From positions 1 to 7,479 of the forward strand of contig JAEZHM010000129.1 in NCBI GenBank assembly GCA_023416585.1: a stretch of DNA of 7,479 nucleotides, in the 5' to 3' direction. Below are positions 1-7,058 of this stretch, in pieces. This stretch comes from Bacillota bacterium. GTDB lineage: Bacteria > Bacillota > Clostridia > Christensenellales > Aristaeellaceae. The first letter of the stretch is position 1. Every line of letters starts with the position of its first letter. The notes beneath the pieces are model-generated. The model saw only the letters and a program-made list of their open reading frames with translations. It was not told the DNA's origin and searched no databases. The position numbers and the translations under genes are program-made.

Positions 1-32
1 AGCCGCGGGCGACCCGCGCCTAGAGGTAAAAA

Positions 33-1355
33 ATGGCCAAAGACGATTTTACTCCCCGTATGCAGCAGAAGGTGCACAAGTGCAGCTTTTGCAATAAAAC
101 CCAGGAGCAGGTCCGCCGCCTGGTAGCAGGCCCCAATGTGTATATCTGCAACGAGTGCATTCTGCTCTGCCAGGAGATCATAGCCGACGATCTGGCTGTG
201 ATTGGCGATTCTGCTTCCACAGCCATTCCCCGGCCCACTGAGATGAAGCAGGTTTTGGACGAGTATGTAGTGGGGCAGGAGAAAGCCAAGCGCTCGCTGG
301 CGGTGGCGGTGTACAACCATTATAAGCGCATCAACGCGCCCCAAAAGCGCGGCGATGTGGAGCTGCAAAAATCCAACATCCTTATGCTGGGTCCTACCGG
401 CTGCGGCAAGACGTTTCTGGCCCAGTCCCTGGCCCGCATATTGAACGTTCCCTTCGCCATCGCCGATGCTACAAGCTTAACCGAGGCCGGCTATGTGGGC
501 GAGGATGTGGAGAACATCCTTTTGAGGCTGATTCAGAATGCCGATTATGACATTCAGGCGGCTCAGCGGGGCATTATCTATATCGACGAAATCGACAAGA
601 TCGCCAGGAAAAGCGAAAATCCCTCGATTACAAGGGATGTCAGCGGCGAAGGTGTGCAGCAGGCGCTTTTGAAGATTCTGGAGGGCACCGTTGCCAGCGT
701 TCCGCCCCAGGGCGGGCGCAAGCACCCGCATCAGGAGTTTATCCAGATCGATACGACGAATATTCTGTTCATTTGCGGCGGCGCGTTTGACGGTATTGCC
801 CCCATTATTGAAAACCGCATCGGCAAAAAGACGCTGGGTTTTGGTGCGGAACTGCATCAGAAGGACAATCCCGACATGAGCCGTGTTCTTCATCAAATAC
901 GCCCCGAAGACCTGATTAAATATGGGATGATTCCTGAATTTGTGGGCCGTTTGCCCATTGTGGTCACACTGGACCCGCTGGATGAGGAAGCGTTGGTGAA
1001 GATTCTCACCGAGCCCCGCAATGCCTTGGTGAAACAGTACGCCAAGTTGCTGGAGCTGGACGGAATCACCCTGGAGTTTGAGGAGGATGCGCTAAGGATT
1101 ATTGCCCAGCAGGCCATTCAGCGCAAGAGCGGCGCCCGCGGGCTTCGCTCCATCATTGAAGATGTTATGTTGGATACCATGTTCGAGCTGCCTGTGCGCA
1201 ACGATGTGAACAAATGCGTCATTACCGCAGATTCCATCAAGGAGGGCGGCAAGCCAAAGCTGGTGGAAGGGGAACCGAGAAAGCGCAAGCCACGCACCCA
1301 GCGCAGTATACCGGATACGGAGCCTAACGCTCAACCAGAACCGAGTGTATCGTGA
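33..1355 (+). CDS. clpX: ATP-dependent Clp protease ATP-binding subunit ClpX
   Basis: ClpX is a hexameric AAA+ unfoldase in the cytoplasm. It recognises tagged or folded substrates, unfolds them with ATP and feeds them to the ClpP peptidase. The 440-residue product has the whole family signature. The N-terminal zinc-binding domain has Cys17, Cys20, Cys39 and Cys42 (CX2C-X18-CX2C). Walker A is GPTGCGKT (120-127), the pore-1 loop GYVG (153-156), Walker B IIYIDEID (181-188), the pore-2 region around RDVSGEG (201-207), an RKH-type loop near 229-231, an arginine finger in PEFVGRLP (Arg306) and sensor 2 in GARGL (367-371). The ClpP-docking loop reads LGF (268-270) where IGF is usual. The last 30 residues are a basic, Pro-rich tail. 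The ATG follows AGAGGT (22-27) by 5 nt. A small GC hairpin (4-18) lies just upstream and may belong to the preceding gene or the leader. The upstream gene and promoter are outside the window. Confidence 0.98.
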   Translation: MAKDDFTPRMQQKVHKCSFCNKTQEQVRRLVAGPNVYICNECILLCQEIIADDLAVIGDSASTAIPRPTEMKQVLDEYVVGQEKAKRSLAVAVYNHYKRINAPQKRGDVELQKSNILMLGPTGCGKTFLAQSLARILNVPFAIADATSLTEAGYVGEDVENILLRLIQNADYDIQAAQRGIIYIDEIDKIARKSENPSITRDVSGEGVQQALLKILEGTVASVPPQGGRKHPHQEFIQIDTTNILFICGGAFDGIAPIIENRIGKKTLGFGAELHQKDNPDMSRVLHQIRPEDLIKYGMIPEFVGRLPIVVTLDPLDEEALVKILTEPRNALVKQYAKLLELDGITLEFEEDALRIIAQQAIQRKSGARGLRSIIEDVMLDTMFELPVRNDVNKCVITADSIKEGGKPKLVEGEPRKRKPRTQRSIPDTEPNAQPEPSVS

Positions 1356-1356
1356 T

Positions 1357-1390
1357 TCGAACGAGGCCGCCATATGGCGGCCTCGTTCGA
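1357..1390 (+). terminator. perfect 34-nt palindrome after clpX, probable terminator
   Basis: The arm TCGAACGAGGCCGCCAT is followed directly by its exact reverse complement, with the centre between 1373 and 1374. It starts 1 nt after the clpX stop codon. As RNA it forms a stem of about 15 bp with an AUAU loop. Position and strength fit an intrinsic terminator. The following bases (GTTTGCACATTT) are only mildly U-rich, so termination may be inefficient, or the palindrome may have another role tied to the repeat that begins right after it. Confidence 0.6.
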
Positions 1391-1566
1391 GTTTGCACAT
1401 TTCGCCTGTAAACCTTCACCATCCTGCGCTGCGCTCGGCTGGCTCCAGTTTACGGGCGCCGAAACGTGTAAGGAATGTTTGCTTCGCAAACCCCGCTCCT
1501 CCAGCATAGACGGAGGAGACGATTTCAAACGAGCGGGCTGCGACCCCCTCGCTGCTCCCCCCCAAC
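1391..1566 (+). repeat. structured intergenic repeat, copy 1 (forward)
   Basis: This non-coding stretch matches a second copy on the opposite strand at about 6811-7062 in three ungapped blocks: 1392-1412 (17 of 21 identical), 1449-1494 (38 of 46) and 1519-1561 (37 of 43), compared by eye. It folds as a series of hairpins. An outer stem pairs TTTCG (1400-1404) with CGAAA (1460-1464) and continues with GTAAAC (1408-1413) to GTTTAC (1448-1453), enclosing a 34-nt loop. Next is GTTTGC-TTC-GCAAAC (1477-1491), then CTCCTCC/GGAGGAG (1496-1502 with 1512-1518), then a decayed CGAG...CTCG hairpin (1530-1551). No credible gene lies in it. I do not recognise the family. A small non-autonomous mobile element or a structured RNA are both possible. 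Confidence 0.75.
1477..1491 (+). other. short hairpin inside repeat copy 1
   Basis: GTTTGC-TTC-GCAAAC is a 6-bp stem with a 3-nt loop. The matching hairpin in the other copy reads GCTTGC-TCC-GCAAGC on the minus strand. A T-A pair in one is a C-G pair in the other, so the stem is kept while the sequence changes. Confidence 0.65.
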
Positions 1567-1754
1567 TGGGAATCGGCGATAGATATTTGTGGCAATCATC
1601 TAAAACAACATATCTGGGATATTTTAGCGCTATTTCCATGACATCATCCTGCCATTTTTGAGCGGAACTGGACGCTGCCCCAACCACTCCCACACATGGA
1701 GACCCTTCCTTTTTAGCATCCTAGACCTAGAAACAGGGACAAAGGGAGGGCTTT
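1567..1754. other. intergenic spacer before lonB
   Basis: The spacer between the repeat and lonB is more AT-rich in its first half, with a small ATATC-TGG-GATAT dyad at 1610-1622. I see no convincing -35/-10 pair and no sporulation-type promoter I would defend. A weak candidate is TTGTGG (1587-1592) with TATCTG (1611-1616) at 18-nt spacing. The end of the spacer carries the lonB ribosome binding site GGGAGG (1744-1749). lonB may be transcribed from here or by read-through from clpX. Confidence 0.4.
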
Positions 1755-3488
1755 TTGTTGGTGAATTTTTTGCTCCTGGGCATACAATTGCTGGTATCGG
1801 TAGTGGTAGGACTTTTCTTTTTCTCGCAGCTTAGGCAGCAGAAAAAGGCACAGCCCGCCGTGCGCAAGGAGAGCAACCGCGAAATGGAAAATCTCCAGCG
1901 CATGCGCAGCATCCGCCTGTCCGAGCCGCTGGCGGAAAAAGTTCGCCCAGTGAAGTTTTCGGATATTATCGGGCAAGGTGAGGGTATCAAGTCACTGAAA
2001 GCCATCCTGTGCGGCGCGAATCCCCAGCATGTGATCATTTATGGACCTCCGGGCATAGGCAAAACATGCGCCGCGCGCCTAGTGTTGGAAGCAGCCAAAC
2101 ATACCCGTGGTACACCGTTTGCGTCCAATGCTCCCTTTATTGAGATGGATGCCACATGTGTGCGTTTTGACGAACGGGCCATTGCCGACCCGCTGATCGG
2201 TTCCGTACACGATCCTATTTACCAGGGCGCAGGGCCTTTGGGCGTTCAGGGCATTCCCCAGCCCAAACCCGGGGCCGTTTCTAAAGCACACGGCGGCGTT
2301 CTTTTCCTGGATGAGATCGGGGAGCTTCATCCCATTCAGATGAACAAACTATTAAAAGTACTGGAAGACCGCAAGGTGATGTTCGAGTCTGCCTATTACA
2401 ACCCGGATGACACCAGCATACCCCGGCATATCCATGAAATATTCAAGCGGGGCATGCCCGCGGACTTTCGGCTTGTGGGCGCTACCACCAGAAGCCCTTC
2501 AGACATTTCCCCGGCGCTTAGGTCGCGGTGTATGGAGATTTATTTTCGTGCCCTGGAGCCGCAGGAAATTGCCGACATCGCTGCCAATGCAGCCAAACGG
2601 GCCGGCTATGAAATGGACAAGCGGGACGCGTCACTTATTGGCCGCTACGCTGCCTGCGGGCGCGATGCGGTGAACATTGTTCAAATGTGCGCGGGCCTTG
2701 CGCAATTGGAAGAGCGGACGGAGATATCGCGGCAGGACGTGGAATGGGTCATCCATTCCGGCCACTATGCAGCCAGGCCTGATCCATTGGCGATTAAGGA
2801 GAGCAGGGTGGGATGCATCCATGGCCTGGCAGTGTTTGACAGCCACCAGGGAGCTGTAATGGAAATTGAAGCCGCGGCGCAAAAAGGAAGCGGCAAGGTA
2901 ACGGTTACAGGCATTGTGGAGGAGGAAGAACTGGGCATGGACGGCCACCGCATGCGGCGCAAGTCCACCGCCAGGGGCTCCGCGGAAAACGTGATGACGC
3001 TCTTACGATCCATGGGCTATCCTGTGGACAGTATGGACATACATATCAATTTCCCGGGTGGGGCGCCGGTGGATGGCCCTTCTGCCGGAGTGGCCATGGC
3101 GGTGGTGGCGTTAAGCGCCATGACGGGAAGGCCTGTGGACGGTGCAATGGCCGTGACCGGGGAAGTCTCCGTACGCGGCCGGGTGATGCCTGTGGGCGGT
3201 GTGCCGCAAAAGGTGGAAGCCGCCCGGCGTGCCGGTATCACAAAGGTACTTGTCCCCAGGGAAAACTATCTGGAGCGCTTTGATGCGATGGATATGGACA
3301 TTGTGGCCCTGGATACGCTGGAGGAAGCACTGGAATTGATGCTGCTGCCGGGAGAATGGGCAGCTGCACGGCCGGCAAGGGAGTGGCCTTTGCCTGTCCT
3401 TACAGAAAAGGCAGCAGCCAGCGGCCGGTTGGAGAAAGGCGAAAAAACATCGGTGGGTCATGCATCCTGTCTGGATGAAAAAGCGTAA
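1755..3488 (+). CDS. lonB: membrane-anchored ATP-dependent protease LonB
   Basis: LonB fuses an AAA+ ATPase to a Lon-type Ser-Lys protease and lacks the large N-terminal domain of LonA. An N-terminal hydrophobic segment (about 2-24) should hold it at the inner face of the membrane. Of 577 residues, Walker A is GPPGIGKT (97-104), Walker B GVLFLDEI (181-188), and ALRSRC (254-259) carries the arginine finger region. The Lon protease domain covers about 350-532, with catalytic Ser443 in DGPSAG and Lys486 in GGVPQK. The stretch RFDERAIADPLIGSVHDPIY (138-157) is typical of Firmicutes LonB. The start is uncertain: TTG1755, TTG1758 and GTG1761 are in frame behind GGGAGG (1744-1749). TTG1755 matches the N-terminal length I recall for Bacillus LonB, while TTG1758 has the better spacing. 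In Bacillus subtilis lonB belongs to the forespore programme; that regulation cannot be seen here. The last 45 or so residues lie beyond the conserved domain. Confidence 0.95.
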   Translation: MLVNFLLLGIQLLVSVVVGLFFFSQLRQQKKAQPAVRKESNREMENLQRMRSIRLSEPLAEKVRPVKFSDIIGQGEGIKSLKAILCGANPQHVIIYGPPGIGKTCAARLVLEAAKHTRGTPFASNAPFIEMDATCVRFDERAIADPLIGSVHDPIYQGAGPLGVQGIPQPKPGAVSKAHGGVLFLDEIGELHPIQMNKLLKVLEDRKVMFESAYYNPDDTSIPRHIHEIFKRGMPADFRLVGATTRSPSDISPALRSRCMEIYFRALEPQEIADIAANAAKRAGYEMDKRDASLIGRYAACGRDAVNIVQMCAGLAQLEERTEISRQDVEWVIHSGHYAARPDPLAIKESRVGCIHGLAVFDSHQGAVMEIEAAAQKGSGKVTVTGIVEEEELGMDGHRMRRKSTARGSAENVMTLLRSMGYPVDSMDIHINFPGGAPVDGPSAGVAMAVVALSAMTGRPVDGAMAVTGEVSVRGRVMPVGGVPQKVEAARRAGITKVLVPRENYLERFDAMDMDIVALDTLEEALELMLLPGEWAAARPAREWPLPVLTEKAAASGRLEKGEKTSVGHASCLDEKA

Positions 3489-3519
3489 AACTGCAGGAAT
3501 GTTTAAGTCAGCACCCCAG

Positions 3520-3548
3520 TTGCTTTTCTCCCTATGAATTGTTATAAT
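3520..3548 (+). promoter_or_regulatory. sigma-A-type promoter for lonA-engB, extended -10
   Basis: TTGCTT (3520-3525) and a consensus TATAAT (3543-3548) are separated by exactly 17 nt. TG at 3540-3541, one base before the hexamer, makes a perfect extended -10, which can make up for the weak -35 (3 of 6 matches). Transcription would start near 3555 and leave a leader of about 170 nt before lonA. This is the best promoter I can see in the window. Confidence 0.75.
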
Positions 3549-3554
3549 AGGGAG
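3528..3554. promoter_or_regulatory. operator-like dyad across the lonA -10 box
   Basis: CTCCCTAT (3528-3535) and its exact reverse complement ATAGGGAG (3547-3554) lie 11 nt apart and cover the spacer, the -10 box and the likely start site. Most of the dyad lies upstream of the start, so it would act as DNA, for example as a repressor site, and not as an RNA hairpin. It does not resemble the HrcA (CIRCE) or CtsR boxes of Firmicutes heat-shock genes. No binding protein is identified. Confidence 0.45.
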
Positions 3555-3650
3555 CTCGAAAGGCATTGTCTTTGCCGGAAACGGTAACACATGGCTTCTC
3601 GTACATAAAGTATGGGAAAAAGCGCATAATAGCCGCCAGGGTGGATTATC

Positions 3651-3688
3651 ATACATATATTTCTGGTATATATGTACATAGAGCTATG
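3651..3688. promoter_or_regulatory. AT-rich nested palindromes in the lonA leader
   Basis: TACATATAT (3652-3660) and ATATATGTA (3668-3676) form a 9-bp inverted repeat around 7 nt. It overlaps the 10-bp palindrome TATGTACATA (3671-3680), which runs into CATAG-AG-CTATG (3677-3688). Another TACATA lies at 3602-3607. The block is sharply AT-rich against its surroundings and ends about 36 nt before the lonA start codon. It may be a regulator site or a leader hairpin. TGGTATATA (3664-3672) could also be a second extended -10, but I see no good -35. Confidence 0.45.
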
Positions 3689-3724
3689 TCCAACGAGTTT
3701 CCATAGCGTTAAGGAGGAACCAGG

Positions 3725-6154
3725 ATGCCCAGAACGAAGAAGACGCCACTGATCCGACTGCCGGTTTTACCGCTGCGGGGATTGATGGTTTTTCCACATA
3801 TGGTGTTGCATTTTGATGTAGGCCGTGCCCGCAGCGTTGCGGCACTGGAACAGGCCATGCTGGAGGACCAGCAGATCTTTCTGGTAGCCCAGATGGATGC
3901 AGATATTGATGAACCGTCCCTTTCAGACTTGTGCCGGGTGGGCACCATTGCCTATGTAAAGCAGGTACTGAACCTGCCTGGCGACAGCATCCGCGTGCTG
4001 GTGGAAGGCAAGCAGCGGGCGGTATTGGAAGCGGTAGTAGAAGAAGATCCCTACATGGCCGCAGATGTGCGCCCCGTGGCGGAACCGGATAAGGAAGACA
4101 GCTTGGAACTTAAGGCGCTGGTGCGCACCACCCATGAATATTTTGAGGAATATGCCAAAGCCAGCATGCGCGTTTCGCCGGAAACGCTGCGTTCCGTAAA
4201 CGAAGTGGATAAGCCTGACCAACTGGCTGATATCATTGCTGCCAACGTGCTGACCCATTTGGAGGACCGCCAGCAGATTCTTGAGGAAGTGAATGTGGCC
4301 AGGCGTTTGGAAACGCTATGCGGCATCCTGACCAGGGAAACAGAGCTGGCTGCCGTGGAAAAGCAGGTCCAGGCCCGCATCAAGAAGCAGATTGAAAAAA
4401 ATCAAAAAGATTACTATTTGCGGGAACAGATCAAAGCCATCCAGACGGAGCTTGGCGATAAGGAAGCCACCGACGTGGAAGACCTGAAGGAACGGGCTGC
4501 ACGCACGGATCTCAATCAGGAGGCCAGGGACAAGGTCAACAGGGAACTGGAGCGCTTGAGCCGCATGGCTCCCGGCACGCCGGAGATTGGCGTCAGCCGC
4601 ACATATGTGGAATGGATTCTTGATTTGCCTTGGGGCAAGACCACCCCGGATAATCTTGACCTGAAACGCGCCCGCCGGATCCTGGCCGAAGACCATTACG
4701 GCCTGGAAAAGGTGAAGGAGCGCGTCATTGAATATCTGGCCGTCAGGCGCATGAAAGACGACATGCGCGGCCCTATCCTGTGCTTTGTAGGCCCGCCCGG
4801 TGTTGGCAAAACTTCCATCGTACGCTCCATCGCCAAGGCTGTGGGCCGTAAATTCGTACAGATGTCATTGGGCGGCGTGCGGGATGAGGCGGAGATCCGC
4901 GGCCACCGGCGTACCTACATCGGGGCCATTCCCGGCCGGATCATCTCCGGCATCAAACAGGCAGGCACTATGAATCCTGTATTCCTGTTTGACGAAATCG
5001 ACAAGATGTCTTCGGATTTTCGGGGGGATCCCGCCTCTGCCATGCTGGAGGTTCTTGATGCCGAGCAGAACAATGCTTTCCGCGATCACTATCTGGAACT
5101 GCCCTTCGATTTGAGCAAGGTAATGTTCATTACCACCGCCAACACGACGGATACCATTCCAGCTCCGCTGCTGGACCGCATGGAATTGATCGAAGTGCCC
5201 AGCTATACGGAGGAGGAAAAGCTGCAAATCGCCAAGCGGCACCTGCTGCCCAAACAAATCAAGGAGCATGGGCTCCAGCCCAAATCCATCAGGATGGGGG
5301 ATGCCCCCATGCGGCTGGTCATAGAAGGGTATACCCGGGAGGCGGGTGTACGCCGCTTGGAGCGGGTGCTGGCCCGTGTCGTTCGTAAAGCCGCTGTGCA
5401 GATGCTGGACATAGGTGTACAGGAAGTGCATATGACACCTTCTTTGGTGAAGGAATACCTGGGCGCCCAGCGATATCTGCGCGATTTGCCGGAGAAGGAA
5501 CCACGCGTGGGCGTTGTCAATGGCCTGGCCTACACCACGGTGGGCGGCGAGCTGCTGGCGGTGGAATGCACCATTATGCAGGGCGCGGGCGGCATTCAGC
5601 TGACCGGTCAGCTTGGTGATGTGATGAAAGAAAGCGGCAAGGCTGCTTTGTCCTGGGTTCGCGCCCATACGCAGATGCTGGGTATTGCCCCGGACTTTTA
5701 TAAGCTGGATGACATTCATATCCACGTACCGGAAGGAGCTGTACCCAAGGATGGACCTTCCGCAGGCGTCACTATGACCACTGCGCTGGTATCGGCGCTA
5801 ACCGGGATCCCCGTGAGGCAGGATATTGCGATGACCGGGGAAATTACGCTTCGCGGCAGGGTTCTGCCCATCGGCGGCCTGAAGGAAAAGACACTGGCTG
5901 CCTACCGGGCCGGCATACGAACGCTGATTATCCCCAAAGAAAATGAAAAGGACCTGGAAGAAATTCCGGCCCATGTTTTGAAGCTGTTTCGGGTTGTGAA
6001 GGTATCCACTCTGGATGAGGTGCTGGCGGTAGCCCTGACACAAAAACCGGTTCCTTATCAGCCTGTCCCTGAAGCGGCAAGACCGGATGTTCCGGCTGAG
6101 CTTGGTATAACTGGCGCATCCGCAGCCCGGCCTGATATGCGGGCAGGGGTATAG
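3725..6154 (+). CDS. lon: ATP-dependent protease La (LonA)
   Basis: LonA is the soluble hexameric protease that degrades misfolded and selected regulatory proteins. It carries ATPase and Ser-Lys protease activities on one chain. The 809-residue product has the full architecture: an N-terminal substrate-binding domain (about 9-200) opening with the typical LPVLPLRGLMVFPHMV, a charged helical and coiled-coil linker (about 205-300), and an AAA+ module with Walker A GPPGVGKT (356-363), Walker B VFLFDEID (419-426), arginine finger near Arg485 and sensor 2 in REAGVRRLER (538-547). The protease domain runs from about 595 to 772, with Ser679 in DGPSAG and Lys722 in GGLKEK, the same residue numbers as in Escherichia coli Lon. 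AAGGAGG (3711-3717) sits 7 nt before the ATG, so the start is firm. The last 37 or so residues form a Pro/Ala-rich tail beyond the protease fold. Transcription probably starts at the promoter at 3520-3548 and continues into engB. Confidence 0.98.
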   Translation: MPRTKKTPLIRLPVLPLRGLMVFPHMVLHFDVGRARSVAALEQAMLEDQQIFLVAQMDADIDEPSLSDLCRVGTIAYVKQVLNLPGDSIRVLVEGKQRAVLEAVVEEDPYMAADVRPVAEPDKEDSLELKALVRTTHEYFEEYAKASMRVSPETLRSVNEVDKPDQLADIIAANVLTHLEDRQQILEEVNVARRLETLCGILTRETELAAVEKQVQARIKKQIEKNQKDYYLREQIKAIQTELGDKEATDVEDLKERAARTDLNQEARDKVNRELERLSRMAPGTPEIGVSRTYVEWILDLPWGKTTPDNLDLKRARRILAEDHYGLEKVKERVIEYLAVRRMKDDMRGPILCFVGPPGVGKTSIVRSIAKAVGRKFVQMSLGGVRDEAEIRGHRRTYIGAIPGRIISGIKQAGTMNPVFLFDEIDKMSSDFRGDPASAMLEVLDAEQNNAFRDHYLELPFDLSKVMFITTANTTDTIPAPLLDRMELIEVPSYTEEEKLQIAKRHLLPKQIKEHGLQPKSIRMGDAPMRLVIEGYTREAGVRRLERVLARVVRKAAVQMLDIGVQEVHMTPSLVKEYLGAQRYLRDLPEKEPRVGVVNGLAYTTVGGELLAVECTIMQGAGGIQLTGQLGDVMKESGKAALSWVRAHTQMLGIAPDFYKLDDIHIHVPEGAVPKDGPSAGVTMTTALVSALTGIPVRQDIAMTGEITLRGRVLPIGGLKEKTLAAYRAGIRTLIIPKENEKDLEEIPAHVLKLFRVVKVSTLDEVLAVALTQKPVPYQPVPEAARPDVPAELGITGASAARPDMRAGV

Positions 6155-6155
6155 C

Positions 6156-6785
6156 ATGGAGATAAACCGTGCTGAATTTGTTGTAAGTTTGCCGGCATAC
6201 GCTCCCTTTCCAGGGGAGGGGCTGGCCCAGATTGCTGTGGCCGGCCGCAGCAATGTTGGAAAGAGTTCTCTTATTAATTGCTTGTGCCGCAGGAACGGGT
6301 TGGCAAAAACCAGTTCCACCCCCGGTAAAACAAGGCTTATCAACGTGTTCCTGATCAACGAAGCCTTCCACCTCATCGACCTGCCGGGTTACGGCTTTGC
6401 TAAGGTGGACAAAGGGGAAAAGGTGCGCTGGGGCAAGATGATGGAAGGATATTTCGCCTCTGCTCCCACACTCAAACACGTTTTCCACCTGGTGGATATC
6501 CGCCATGAGCCAACCCAGGATGACCTGGACATGAACCGCTATCTTCGGGCGATGAACATCCCCTTTACGGTGGTTGCCACCAAGGCCGACAAGATCAGCC
6601 GCGGCGCACGCATGAAGTACATAGCGCCCATTTGCCGCACTCTTCTTGTTCAGCCCTGGGAGATCATCCCTTTCTCCAGCGAATCCAAAGCCGGGCGCGA
6701 GGAATTGCTCAAAGCGCTGGATGGCATATTGATGCCAAACACATCCAATACGCCTTTGACGGAAAATATATCTGTTGTAGAATAA
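6156..6785 (+). CDS. engB: ribosome biogenesis GTP-binding protein EngB (YsxC/YihA)
   Basis: EngB is a small TRAFAC-class GTPase needed for assembly of the large ribosomal subunit in the cytoplasm. The 209 residues contain all five G motifs: G1 GRSNVGKS (30-37), G2 in SSTPGKT (53-59), G3 DLPGYG (75-80), G4 TKAD (142-145) and G5 around SSESKAG (174-180). The conserved GYGFAKV stretch follows G3. Length is close to the usual 195-210. The ATG is one base after the lonA stop. The only Shine-Dalgarno-like run, AGGGG (6144-6148), lies inside the lonA tail, so translational coupling to lonA is likely. lon-engB adjacency is conserved in many Firmicutes. I see no separate promoter. Confidence 0.97.
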   Translation: MEINRAEFVVSLPAYAPFPGEGLAQIAVAGRSNVGKSSLINCLCRRNGLAKTSSTPGKTRLINVFLINEAFHLIDLPGYGFAKVDKGEKVRWGKMMEGYFASAPTLKHVFHLVDIRHEPTQDDLDMNRYLRAMNIPFTVVATKADKISRGARMKYIAPICRTLLVQPWEIIPFSSESKAGREELLKALDGILMPNTSNTPLTENISVVE

Positions 6786-6795
6786 AATATTTATT

Positions 6796-6815
6796 CCCTG
6801 GAAATGATTCCGGGG
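6796..6815 (+). other. hairpin just after engB
   Basis: CCCTGGAA (6796-6803) pairs with TTCCGGGG (6808-6815) around an ATGA loop, giving 8 bp with one G-U pair, 11 nt after the engB stop. No U-run follows, so it is not a standard intrinsic terminator on its own. Its right arm overlaps the end of repeat copy 2. Confidence 0.4.
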
Positions 6816-6821
6816 GAGCAG

Positions 6822-6843
6822 CGAGGGGGCCAAGGCCCCCTCG
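6822..6843 (+). terminator. strong GC hairpin, possible terminator of lonA-engB
   Basis: CGAGGGGGCC (6822-6831) and GGCCCCCTCG (6834-6843) are exact complements around AA, followed by TTTGCAATC. The stem is very stable, but the T-run is only three bases. It is part of the repeat, and the matching hairpin in copy 1 is imperfect. It could end engB transcription, with low efficiency. Confidence 0.4.
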
Positions 6844-6873
6844 TTTGCAATCGTATCTACCGGCTTTGCCGGT

Positions 6874-6992
6874 CGGATGGGGCTCCGAAGCCGAGGCGCC
6901 GCCGGTGGCGGAGGAAGCGAGGCGGCGGAGGCTGGCGAAACGAGCGACGCAAGCGGCGGCGCAGCAGCGCGACGATTGAGCCGGATGGGGCT
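6874..6992. repeat. 11-bp direct repeats around an extra module in copy 2
   Basis: CGGATGGGGCT occurs at 6874-6884 and again at 6982-6992, 108 nt apart. The sequence between is a very GC-rich, purine-biased run on the + strand with no counterpart in copy 1, where only the short CTCCTCC/GGAGGAG hairpin sits. The repeats could mark an insertion or duplication, or be part of a modular element. Confidence 0.6.
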
Positions 6993-7012
6993 TGCGGAGC
7001 AAGCATTCCTTA

Positions 7013-7058
7013 CACGCTTCACTGGCCGTAAAGCCGCAGGCTTTACAAGTGAAGCGTG
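7013..7058. other. long two-part hairpin at the end of repeat copy 2
   Basis: An 11-bp outer stem (7013-7023 with 7048-7058) and an 8-bp inner stem (7028-7035 with 7039-7046, loop GCA) are joined by a small internal loop (GGCC opposite A). In copy 1 the matching stem differs in sequence but keeps pairing at key positions. Confidence 0.7.

Noticed and set aside
1..23. Possible end of an upstream gene, with a TAG at 21-23 in one frame
   Set aside because: Twenty bases are too few to tell which frame, if any, is coding. clpP or tig would be expected upstream, but nothing here proves it.
1391..1566. CRISPR array or tRNA as an explanation of the repeat
   Set aside because: There are no regularly spaced identical repeats, and no cloverleaf with an acceptor stem or T-loop sequence.
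1374..1661. Open frame of 95 codons starting inside the palindrome after clpX
   Set aside because: Its ATG is the centre of the palindrome, there is no Shine-Dalgarno, and the frame is not kept between the two repeat copies.
3489..3724. CIRCE (HrcA) or CtsR heat-shock operators upstream of lonA
   Set aside because: I looked for the TTAGCACTC dyad and the tandem GGTCAAA-type heptads and found neither.
4865..5725. Minus-strand open frame of 286 codons inside lonA
   Set aside because: It is a mirror of the conserved AAA+ and protease coding sequence; its composition (His, Gln and Leu rich) is typical of antisense translation.
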